Made by a program: the position numbers and the translations under genes
Shown here: positions 43,101-51,383 of the stretch, piece by piece
Layout of the letters: every line of letters begins with the position of its first letter
Position numbering within the stretch: position 1 is the first letter of the stretch
NCBI GenBank assembly: GCA_905221605.1
Contig: CAJNDS010002739.1
Span: forward strand, 110,600-174,599
Length of the DNA: 64,000 nucleotides
Source of the DNA: Symbiodinium natans
Taxonomy: Eukaryota > Sar > Dinophyceae > Suessiales > Symbiodiniaceae
Direction: 5' to 3'
Notes under the pieces: generated by a model
Seen by the model: only the letters and a program-made list of their open reading frames with translations
What the model was told of the DNA's origin: nothing
The model's database searches: none

Positions 43101-44843
43101 TCGCATTGTGCTTGATCCCTTGTTTTGGCAGTTAAATAGCACTTCTGCCAGTCTGCAGATAAGAGCGTTTATGGAGGCAGCAGCTGCGCCAGAGGTTCGC
43201 CTGCGAAAGTGATGCCCAGATGGTCGAGGCCTGGACCTCATGTTTCGGCACGCCTTTGTTGTGTTTCGGGTTTAGGCCCTCTTCTGCGTGTGAGAGGGGT
43301 TTTGGAAGTGGTTGCAGAGGAGTCTGGCCGGAATGTCCACATGGTCAACCCTGCACCAGTCCAGGCGCTCTTGGCCCATTTTCAGGAGCGCGCCGGCATG
43401 GTCCCTGAGGACGAGGCATTGCTGCCAAATGAGACTTGTTGCTTGGCTTTGTTTGCCTCGTTCTGTCATGTGTGCATTGTACGGCATTATACGGGACAAA
43501 CTTGCATGCGTTGACGAGGCTCATTGGTTTGCGATTGCATTCTTTGGGGTCGCCTGAATCGGTATGCAGCGCTATGCTTTTTTTTGCAAAGTGCTTGCGG
43601 AGGCTCTTCTGCAGCTACCTTGGATAGATGTTGCCGCGCTGGCACAGCTCACGTGCGGCCCTCAGAGCCTTTCAGGAGACGGAGGAGCCGTGTTCTCGAG
43701 AGATTTCAGGGATTGTCAAGGCACTTTGTGGCCGGACTTTGGCTCTTGCTAAAGGTACTGGTATGATCGGCGGCCACGGGAGAATGAGGAGGTGCAGGAG
43801 GCTCACAAAGAGGCAAGCTATGCACTCCCGTGTGGATTCATGTAGACAGCGGCCTGATGTCCGTCTTTTTCAAACCCTCAAATGGAGCTGAGCCTCCAAA
43901 AGGTTGTCATGAGTATGTTAGAGCTGGCTGTGCTGACAGGAGCGAAACCGCGATGCCAAGTACGGGCGGTGGACGAAGAAGATTGGACGAGAAAAGGCAG
44001 ATGCTCACACAATCTCACATATCGCCAGGTTATGCGAACCCATGAGAACACATGGGAACTCGATGTCGCGCCCACTGGAGGTGATCTATTCGTCCGTGGG
44101 CCTCAAGTCGCGCGTTCGCACACGGGGCCACCTTGGCGCGAAGGCCAGAACTGCGATCAGCAGTGATTTAAAGCACGCCTGTTCTTTGCCTGCCAGGTGT
44201 TCCGACGGCCGGCTGGCGTGGACGTCACGGCCCCTGCCGGTGTGGAGTAAGACATGCCGAGGCCAACCATGAATCCTCACGTCCAATCTATGATTCATCA
44301 GCTTACTCTGCAGCGTTGAGGTCACCCGGCTCTCGACGCTCCAGCGCGCAGCGTCGCTGTGCGGCCATGAGCCGCTCCTCTCTCTGGTGGAGGCCGGGAT
44401 GACCTAGCCTGGGGACTGTTGATTGGGGAATTCGTGGGGTAGCTTAGACTTTTTGAAGCCATCCTAGGAAACCTTGATTGTCAGCTGATGTCAGCTGACT
44501 GCCACCATAGCCTGATTAGCCGCTTGGGGCTTTCTTGGGGCGTTCTCCTGCTGCCCAGTCCACCATGGACAGCCTGCGGCCTCATCCTCAGAGCACCTCT
44601 CCATGACCAAGAGAGGACCTAAGAGACCCGAGGCATCCCGACGAAGCCTTAAACCAAGCCCCTCAATCATCGTAATTCCCCGGTGGAACTCCAAGAGCAG
44701 ATCTCTCCGCAGTGAGGCCGAAGAACGTCGCACGCATCGCTTGGTCCGAGGTGGAGACGCACGGAGCTCAGATGACCATCGGGAGGCTTTGGGGGAGGGA
44801 GTTTGGGGGAGGGATTTGGGGCAAGTTTGATCCCTGGATCCCT
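40166..44843. other. Gene-poor interval with unassigned coding-like stretches
   Basis: (TA)/(GTATA) microsatellite at 41166-41262. Stretches with protein-like reading include 41716-41780 (MAAEKIATALAHVAQ), 43290-43430 (GVLEVVAEESGRNVHMVNPA, QALLAHFQERAGMVPEDEAL) and 43590-43760 (VLAEALLQLPWIDVAAL), the last two next to AG|G-type acceptors. They may be exons of one plus-strand gene, but I cannot name a family or chain them convincingly. Confidence 0.35.
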
Positions 44844-44925
44844 AAGCCCTAAACATCCCTAAACCCTAAACCCTAAACCCTAAACCCTAAACCCTAAACC
44901 CTAAACCCTAAACCCTAAACCCTAA
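44844..44925. repeat. CCCTAAA tract: left half of the interrupted target
   Basis: About ten almost perfect ccctaaa units running directly into the YR retrotransposon, ending cccTAA|gctgag. Confidence 0.9.
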
Positions 44926-44998
44926 GCTGAGCATCCTCGATCTTGCCTTAACTGAATCAACGACGTGCCATTTTGGCACAAGGCAATTTTTCGAGCAG
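44923..44998 (+). repeat. A1 split direct repeat (left terminus)
   Basis: 76 bp beginning taagctgagcatcc and ending cgagcag. Contains the hairpin gtgcca-ttt-tggcac at 44965-44979. Confidence 0.92.
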
Positions 44999-45027
44999 AG
45001 CCAGGCGTGAGGATTAAAGTTTGAGCC

Positions 45028-45966
45028 ATGGACAGCTGGACACATCGGATTGTGGCAGCTCAGGCTACCGTTGATGAGTTCCTAGCTTTGGATGCCGACG
45101 TCAGTGCTGAGGTTTTGATCACACGTGGAGCTGGTGCTGTGGACGTCGTTGAGCGTGTGGCAGCTACTGCTCGAGCGGCCTTGAATGGAAGCTCTCTCAT
45201 GGTGATCGATACCTCAGTGGTGCAGCCCAGTCGTCCAGCTCAGACAGCTGAGGTCGGCGTGCAAGTTTCGACCAAGCGTCCGCCAACCTCTGTAGTTGTA
45301 CCCAAGGCCCTTGCCGATGACGTGCCGAGTATCTCCACTCCAGGTGTCGTTGGACTTGAAGGGCCACCCAAGTTGGCAGCAGTTGCACAGGAACCACCTC
45401 GCAGTGAGACGGGTGCGCCTGGGGCGGCACCGGCCAAGGTCATGGTTCCCCCGGTGAAGCGGCCGCCTGCGGCACCTACTCAGGTCACTTCTGTTGTCAC
45501 GAAGTCCCAGACGATGCAGCCTCCCCAGCCGATTTTGCTTCAGCCGCAGCAGCCTCAGCAAGTGCCCAAGTCTAAGCCGGTGGCTCAGTCGAAGCCCAAG
45601 GCAGGCTCGCCCCCGTTGCAGGTGGCTCAGACTCCCCCAGCCCCGCCCGCTGCTGCAGGAGCAGCCGCAAAGGGACAGCCGGTTTGGCCCCCGGGCATGA
45701 TCCAATGGTTCGCTGGCACTCCCGTGGCGCTGATTGGTGCAGTTGGCACGCGTGGGCAGTTGCCACCAGGTTATAGCTCGCACAGGCCGCTTCATACGAA
45801 TCGGTCATCACGGTTGAGCAGAGGCCTTAGAGACCGTGGTGCCCGCCTAAGCGGTTATTGTCTTGTCGATTGCGCCAACTGTGACGCTTTTGCGTGTAGC
45901 CGGCCAGTCAGCTTTGATGAGCGCGAAACTCATCGTGATCACTATTGTGATAGCTGCTATCGCTAG
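45028..45966 (+). CDS. YR retrotransposon ORF1, Pro-rich with Cys/His tail (312 aa)
   Basis: The ATG lies 30 bases after A1. Residues ~1-60 look helical (AAQATVDEFLALDADVSAEV). ~65-235 are Pro/Gln/Ala-rich and probably disordered. The C-terminus has a compact Cys/His set (C282-x2-C285-x4-C290 ... H302-x2-H305-x-C307-x2-C310) that could bind zinc. I do not recognise a homologue. It is in a different frame from gag and separated from it by ~530 bp without a long frame. A role in RNA or particle binding is only inferred from position and the zinc-like tail. Confidence 0.6.
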   Translation: MDSWTHRIVAAQATVDEFLALDADVSAEVLITRGAGAVDVVERVAATARAALNGSSLMVIDTSVVQPSRPAQTAEVGVQVSTKRPPTSVVVPKALADDVPSISTPGVVGLEGPPKLAAVAQEPPRSETGAPGAAPAKVMVPPVKRPPAAPTQVTSVVTKSQTMQPPQPILLQPQQPQQVPKSKPVAQSKPKAGSPPLQVAQTPPAPPAAAGAAAKGQPVWPPGMIQWFAGTPVALIGAVGTRGQLPPGYSSHRPLHTNRSSRLSRGLRDRGARLSGYCLVDCANCDAFACSRPVSFDERETHRDHYCDSCYR

Positions 45967-46493
45967 GGCCGCTAGGGTACGAAGGTTCGTGGCAACCAGC
46001 CTGCTTTGAAAGTAGGAGTCAGCTGGGACTGCTGCTGCAGTTAGCTTTCCTGTGCACATGCACATGGGATGAGCTTGGCCAGCCGGTTGCGTGTGACCCG
46101 CTCAGTTTTGACGAAGCGCTGGTGAGCAAACGGGCTTGTCGCAAGAAGTAGGTCTTGCTGTGACGAATTGCTTTTGGGATAATTGTTGCACCACACTTGT
46201 TTAGCCACGCGTGTCTGCTGCAGTTTTTTGGCTCCTGTGAGTCACTCTGTGGCGGTGTGGAGGCTGGACACGAGTTGACCGATGGGTCCATGTGTGGTGT
46301 GTCGTGTGCCCTCTGTGAGGCTTGGGCGCCAGTGTGTCACTTTCAAGGCCAGTGGGCCTTCCTAGCCAGTGGGCTTTGTGCAGCTTGACAATGGTCGCTG
46401 CCAGGTACTCGGTGAACCAGCGCAGCCAAGGGGCGAAGGCTGGTCTGCCATCGCGGGCAGTCTTACCTACCAGCACATTGGTGCCTGGCAGGC
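45967..46493 (+). other. Internal spacer of the YR element
   Basis: 527 bp without a convincing frame. Near 46090-46115 a stretch resembles the end of ORF1 (tgtgacccgctcagttttga versus tgtagccggccagtcagctt), suggesting an old partial duplication. Confidence 0.35.
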
Positions 46494-47723
46494 ATGTCCG
46501 CGGTCAGCGATAGTGCGGCGACCTTTGAGGCCCGGGCCCTCGCATATGGGGTCCCACCTGAGTCGTTAAAGAAATGGAAGGAGCAAGGAATTTGCACCTT
46601 CAGTCAACTGCTATTCCGGGTCGCCTCTTCGCCGGGATCAGTGGATTCTGATAAGTTGGACGAGCTTCAAAAGCAGATGAATCCGCCCGCGTCTGACAGC
46701 GTCAAAGCGGCTGTGCGCCGCTTACTCTTCGAGGCAGGGACATTCATAGTCTCTGAACTCCGCGCGTCGGTTGAGGCTCCTTCGGAGGCTTCCAGGAAAC
46801 TTAGCCCCCCCGAGCGCGCCAGCAGACTGCAGGCTGTGCAAAGCAAGTTAGGCGAGTGCAAGATCACAGGTGTCGTAGAACCCAGTCACCAGCTGGTGGA
46901 CAAATGCAGTAGCATGTTGTTGGAGCAGGCGATCAGACACATCCCCGCCAGTCAGTGCAGCAGCCGTGACCAGGAAGTAGCCTGTGTGAAGAGGGATGAC
47001 GTGCTGTTTCGCCTTGAGGCGGCTGCCCTGAAGGTGGCATCGAAGCCCCCCAACATTAAAGTTGACTTGTCCACCGAATTGCGCCTTAGTCAGGCTTTGA
47101 GCCGACGCAGCGTGGCGCTAGAGATGGCCGGGGTTTGTAGCTACGCCGTGCATGAAGAATACGTACGTGCGCTCATGGAGCACAGCAGCCGCGTGCCCCC
47201 TCCAGGCTATCAGGTAGCCAGCATGGATCAGCTGATGAGAGCTGACAGGGAGCTGTGGATTCGGGTGGCAGAGCAGGTGCAGCATGAGTTCACGGGGGTA
47301 GGTGGCAAAGCCAAGGTAGACCAGGCGATCAGGGATCACATGTATGGCCCAGCTGTTGCCTTTCATGTCTTACCCATTCCTAAGGAGCCGAAGAAGCGCA
47401 CTTGGGAGAATGCCTTTGAGAAGCCTTGGCATGAGCGCAAGGGTGACGGCAAGGGTGGTAAGAAAGGCGGCAAGTGGGGCAAGTCTCGCAAGGGGGACAA
47501 AGGGGGCAAAGGAGGGAAGCAGCGCAGGGGCCCCAGCATGCCCGAGGCCTTGCAGGGCTTGTCACCAACCTTCAAGGACACTAATATCTGTTTTGATTAC
47601 AGTTTGCCGCATGGTTGTCAACGCGACACTTGGCAGGGCGATCATGGCATCATGTGCTCCAAAGGCCTTCACATCTGCATGAAGTGCAACAAGGACCATA
47701 GCACCACAGTGTGCGAGAACTGA
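46494..47723 (+). CDS. YR retrotransposon Gag (409 aa)
   Basis: Gag-like structural protein. A mostly helical N-terminal ~310 residues are followed by a basic Lys/Gly-rich block (~312-350: KGDGKGGKKGGKWGKSRKGD) and a C-terminal Cys/His region: CFDYSLPHGC, CSKGLHIC and the knuckle C395-x2-C398-x3-H402-x4-C407. This resembles a retroviral-type zinc knuckle with one residue missing from the usual x4. ATG at 46494. It ends with TGA (47721-47723), and pol continues in the same frame directly after, so readthrough would yield Gag-Pol. Confidence 0.75.
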   Translation: MSAVSDSAATFEARALAYGVPPESLKKWKEQGICTFSQLLFRVASSPGSVDSDKLDELQKQMNPPASDSVKAAVRRLLFEAGTFIVSELRASVEAPSEASRKLSPPERASRLQAVQSKLGECKITGVVEPSHQLVDKCSSMLLEQAIRHIPASQCSSRDQEVACVKRDDVLFRLEAAALKVASKPPNIKVDLSTELRLSQALSRRSVALEMAGVCSYAVHEEYVRALMEHSSRVPPPGYQVASMDQLMRADRELWIRVAEQVQHEFTGVGGKAKVDQAIRDHMYGPAVAFHVLPIPKEPKKRTWENAFEKPWHERKGDGKGGKKGGKWGKSRKGDKGGKGGKQRRGPSMPEALQGLSPTFKDTNICFDYSLPHGCQRDTWQGDHGIMCSKGLHICMKCNKDHSTTVCEN

Positions 47724-50700
47724 GAGTTTCCCCACCCGACTTTGCCTGGGCTGCAGTCTGACAGTTGCGCCCGCGTGGGGTGCACGCGTGAAGGCTGTAC
47801 TCAGGTTGAGCTTGATTCGGTTGCATCGCTGGAGGCATCCGCCTGTGTTAGCAGTGTCGAAGTAACCCCCCCAGCCACTTGTGTACAGCCAGACGGCCTT
47901 CCCGTCACAGGACAACCAGCCACGACAGCGACATCCAGTCGAACAGTGCCCACTGTGTGCCAAGGTTCAGACGCAATAAGTGTTGCCTTTGGAAGTCAAG
48001 GTGTTGAGGACTCCAGAGCTCAGACTCAACCCTGCACGGCGCCAGCACCCTGCTTGCAAACACAGGGCCCGCCCTCTACCCAGATAGCCGCGAGCTACAA
48101 CTTGCAACAGCCGGGGCCTGCAGCAGAGTGTCTGTTTTTAGAAGTTTTTGCTGGGTCTGCGCGTTTGAGCAAAAGTTTTCAGGCCTTAGGTTACCAGACG
48201 ATCAGCGTTGACAGCCGAGCACATAAGGAAGCAAAGATTTTGAAGCTAGATCTTCTCCAGCCGAGCAGCATGCAGTTGGTCATGCGACTTCTACACACTC
48301 GACGGGTGGTGTGGGTGCACCTTGCGCCCCCATGCAGCACATCGAGTGCGGCTCGGTTGATCAGGAGATCCAGGTGGGATCCGGCACCGCTCAGGTCTTG
48401 GTGTCATCCGCAGGGCTTGCCCACCTTGTCGGTGGCCAACCGTACAAGAGTCAACACAGCCAACCAGCTTTACCAGGTGACTGCAGATATCGTTCTTGAG
48501 TGCGAACGTTTGGGCATTTGGTGGTCCGTAGAAAACCCCAGCTCGAGCATGTTCTGGATCACCAAGCCCATGAAGCTAGTCCACAAGGCGTGCCCACGCA
48601 TGCACACGGTAGTATTTGATCACTGTACTTACGGTGGCGCCAGAGCCAAACGCACTGCGGTGTGGAGCAGTTGCGCTGCAATCGTGGAGCTCGCTAGTTT
48701 GTGTCATCCAAGTTTCAGCCACGTCCACTTGCCCTGGGGAAGAACCGCAAATGGGTGGGCAACAGCTGATGAGACAGCCTACCCCAGGCGTCTGTGCAGC
48801 TTTTGGGCAGCCATAGCACATAGGCATGCCGTGGTCGTGGGCAGAGTCCTGCCAGCAGCCTCAGCCTCAGAGACCTGTGCATTGACGGGCGGATCTCACC
48901 AAGAAGCTGTGGAGCAACGGTTACGGCTTGGCTTGTTCCCCAGAGGAACAGAGGTACCAGACATGCTCGACCCCTTTGCCGAACGCAAGTGGGTTCGGGT
49001 ACCGGATTGGCTTGATCGTCAACAGTTCGTGCCGGGGCGTCGAATTGACGTCCAGGGCATGGGGCTAGTCAAGGGGTCTCGGACACTTCAGGTTCAGGTG
49101 CTTGAGGGTGTTCTCTGGGCTGAAGTTGGTCAGCCCATGCAGCCAGAGGCCTTCCTGGGCAAGGTGGCTTGTACCACCCACCCTCAGAACAAGCTTCCCC
49201 CGTTGCCCGAGGTGTTGCAGGATGCCGTCTTCAAGCTGACGCATCGACCACTAAGAGAGGCCCAGAACCTCAGGTGCCAACGGCTCAAATCACTCATTGC
49301 ACGTGCCCAGGAGTTGCATGAGGAAGAGAGGCTCCTTCATGAGAACTTGGCCCCGCACTTGAAGCGTATCTTGAAACCCAAGCGTTTGCTCTTGCTCCGC
49401 GAAGTACTCAGAGCGCTGGATTTTCCAGACTCAACTTTGGTTGACGACATCGTTCAGGGTTTCAGAATCACCGGGTGGCTGCCAGACACTGGGGTCCGCC
49501 CCCTGAAAGTGTGTCCACCAACTCTGTCCAGAGAGGACGTTTGGGGTGCTAGGGACGCTCGCAACCGCGAGATTTGGGAGTCCGTAGGACCGCGCACAGA
49601 TCAACGCCTTGACCAAGCATTGTGGGAACAGACTCTCAAGGAGTGTTCCAAAGGTTGGGCAGTGCTTGAGCCGGGCCACATGCAAGCCCCAACTTCTTGC
49701 GTGTTGGGGAAGAGGTTCCCAGTCGAACAGCCGGACAAGGTGCGTCCCATTGACGACACTTCCATTTCCCACGTCAACATGACCTTGGGTTGCGAGGAGA
49801 AGGTAGTAGTCATGACTGTCTCTACTACCGTTGCTCTAGCACTTCATTTCATGGCCTCGGCCAAGGAACCCGTCGACCTCGATGGTCGGACGTTTGATTT
49901 GCGTAGCGCATACAAGCAACTAGGCATTCACACTGAGGATTTGCCCTTTGCCAAAGTAGCTGTTTACAGCCCGGAGCATAGACGACCAGTTGTGCTAGCC
50001 CTGCAGGCACTACCGTTTGGTGCAACAGGTTCAGTGCATGGATTCATCAGGTGCAGTCTGGCGCTGTGGTGGGTCCTGGTGAAGTTTTTAGTCATTCCCA
50101 GCACACATTTTTACGATGACTTCACAAGTGTGACTTTGCGCCAGGACGCTGAGAACGTCAAAGGGGCTTTTCAGTTGCTTATGTCAATTCTTGGTTGGGA
50201 TTTAGCCACCGACGGAGCCAAAGCCAAGGATTTTGCACAGCATTTTGTCAGCCTGGGCATCGTTTTCTCCCTACCCCGTGAGGTGCACCAAGTCGTAGCG
50301 GTGGCGAACGCCGAGGAAAAATGTGCGCAGGTAGTGGAGGTCTGCCGAAAAGCCCTCACGTCCGGGCGAATGTCGGCCAGGGAGGCCACGGCCTTCGCAA
50401 GCAGACTTAGGTGGTTGGATGGGCAAATTTTTGGCAGGGCGGGCCGTAGGGCCTTGCAGTGCATCCTGCAGCACGGCAACCCGCCCAGTTGTAGCAAACA
50501 GCGTCCCCTCACAACACAGCTGAGGTCCGCCCTGGAGTGGGTACTGGAAACGTTCCCCAAGGCAGCACCGAGATTGTTTAGGTTGCCGGGTGCCAAAGAG
50601 TTCCATCTTTTCACAGATGGGGCAGTGGAGGCCGAGGCCTCAGGGATAGGTGCGGTACTGTGCAACGAACGTGCGGTGCCCAGCGAGTGGATGGGCAGCA

Positions 50701-51086
50701 GCATCCCGCACAACCTACTGCGGGCTTGGCGCAAGCACAGCAAGCACCCAGTCATTCAGTCCGAACTTTTAGGAGCCGCTGCGGCCTTGGACCTGTGGGG
50801 GCCTCGGCTAGCTCATTCCTGTGTCACGCTCTGGCTTGACAACGATCCTGCGCGTCATGGCCTCATAGCGGGCACTGCGCATCCAGATAGTTCTGCAAGC
50901 CTGGTGCATGCAGTGACTTTGTTGGAAGCCAAGTACCAGTTGCGCTTGTGGATTGCATGGGTGCCCAGCGAGAGCAACCCCGCGGATGCGCCCAGTAGAG
51001 GGCGCTTGCCCATTGGTCTTGGGGAGGCCCAGCAGAGAAAAGTAGATGTGGGGAGGTTGGAGCTGCTGGCCTCAGGGCAGATCTAA
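47724..51086 (+). CDS. YR retrotransposon Pol: methyltransferase-like + reverse transcriptase + RNase H
   Basis: Open from the codon after the gag TGA, same frame; the first ATG is ~180 codons in, beyond the first motif, so expression by TGA readthrough is likely. Numbering from 47742: LFLEVFAGSARLS (~131-143, SAM-binding motif I-like), HLAPPCSTSS (C198, motif IV-like with the catalytic Cys of cytosine-C5 methyltransferases), WWSVENPSSSMFW (E264-N265, motif VI ENV-like). RT: RPIDD, FDLRSAYKQLGI (D719), LPFGATGSVHGF, FYDDF (D792/D793). RNase H: FTDGAVE (D959), QSELLGA (E1008), WLDNDPA (D1033), NPADAPSR. DIRS-class elements are known for an RT/RNase H followed by an adenine-type methyltransferase. 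Here the domain precedes RT and its PC/EN motifs look cytosine-type. Confidence 0.85.
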   Translation, partial: EFPHPTLPGLQSDSCARVGCTREGCTQVELDSVASLEASACVSSVEVTPPATCVQPDGLPVTGQPATTATSSRTVPTVCQGSDAISVAFGSQGVEDSRAQTQPCTAPAPCLQTQGPPSTQIAASYNLQQPGPAAECLFLEVFAGSARLSKSFQALGYQTISVDSRAHKEAKILKLDLLQPSSMQLVMRLLHTRRVVWVHLAPPCSTSSAARLIRRSRWDPAPLRSWCHPQGLPTLSVANRTRVNTANQLYQVTADIVLECERLGIWWSVENPSSSMFWITKPMKLVHKACPRMHTVVFDHCTYGGARAKRTAVWSSCAAIVELASLCHPSFSHVHLPWGRTANGWATADETAYPRRLCSFWAAIAHRHAVVVGRVLPAASASETCALTGGSHQEAVEQRLRLGLFPRGTEVPDMLDPFAERKWVRVPDWLDRQQFVPGRRIDVQGMGLVKGSRTLQVQVLEGVLWAEVGQPMQPEAFLGKVACTTHPQNKLPPLPEVLQDAVFKLTHRPLREAQNLRCQRLKSLIARAQELHEEERLLHENLAPHLKRILKPKRLLLLREVLRALDFPDSTLVDDIVQGFRITGWLPDTGVRPLKVCPPTLSREDVWGARDARNREIWESVGPRTDQRLDQALWEQTLKECSKGWAVLEPGHMQAPTSCVLGKRFPVEQPDKVRPIDDTSISHVNMTLGCEEKVVVMTVSTTVALALHFMASAKEPVDLDGRTFDLRSAYKQLGIHTEDLPFAKVAVYSPEHRRPVVLALQALPFGATGSVHGFIRCSLALWWVLVKFLVIPSTHFYDDFTSVTLRQDAENVKGAFQLLMSILGWDLATDGAKAKDFAQHFVSLGIVFSLPREVHQVVAVANAEEKCAQVVEVCRKALTSGRMSAREATAFASRLRWLDGQIFGRAGRRALQCILQHGNPPSCSKQRPLTTQLRSALEWVLETFPKAAPRLFRLPGAKEFHLFTDGAVEAEASGIGAVLCNERAVPSEWMGSSIPHNLLRAWRKHSKHPVIQSELLGAAAALDLWGPRLAHSCVTLWLDNDPARHGLIAGTAHPDSSASLVHAVTLLEAKYQLRLWIAWVPSESNPADAPSRGRLPIGLGEAQQRKVDVGRLELLASGQI

Positions 51087-51094
51087 GAAAGTGT

Positions 51095-51293
51095 GGGGGC
51101 GCAGTGACTGCCCGAGCCCAGCAGCTGGCAGCCCATCAATTTTGGAACTTTAGTCAACCAGGTCTCCAGGACCGCTCTGCTTCAGAGAGCCAGGTGACAG
51201 ACGAACAGTCGGGGACAGAGACGCTACCTCCCCACAGGACAAAAGAATGACCGAGTGATGCATGCTACATCCGTAAGTTGTTGTGCAAGTTAA
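51095..51293 (+). repeat. B1 split direct repeat
   Basis: ~199 bp starting gggggcgcagtgactgccc and ending gttgtgcaagttaa, overlapping the taa that starts A2. Appears identical to B2. Confidence 0.92.
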
Positions 51294-51366
51294 GCTGAGC
51301 ATCCTCGATCTTGCCTTAACTGCATCAACGACGTGCCATTTTGGCACAAGGCAATTTTTCGAGCAG
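51291..51366 (+). repeat. A2 split direct repeat
   Basis: 76 bp matching A1 with one mismatch (actgcatcaa versus actgaatcaa). The same hairpin is at 51333-51347. The B1A2 junction agtTAAgctgag is what the ends of a circular intermediate would look like. Confidence 0.92.
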
Positions 51367-51383
51367 CCCACCCTCCACTCCCT

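Noticed and set aside
51333-51383. GTG at 51333 as the start of the recombinase
   Set aside because: It lies inside the A2 hairpin and eukaryotic initiation favours the in-frame ATG at 51384.
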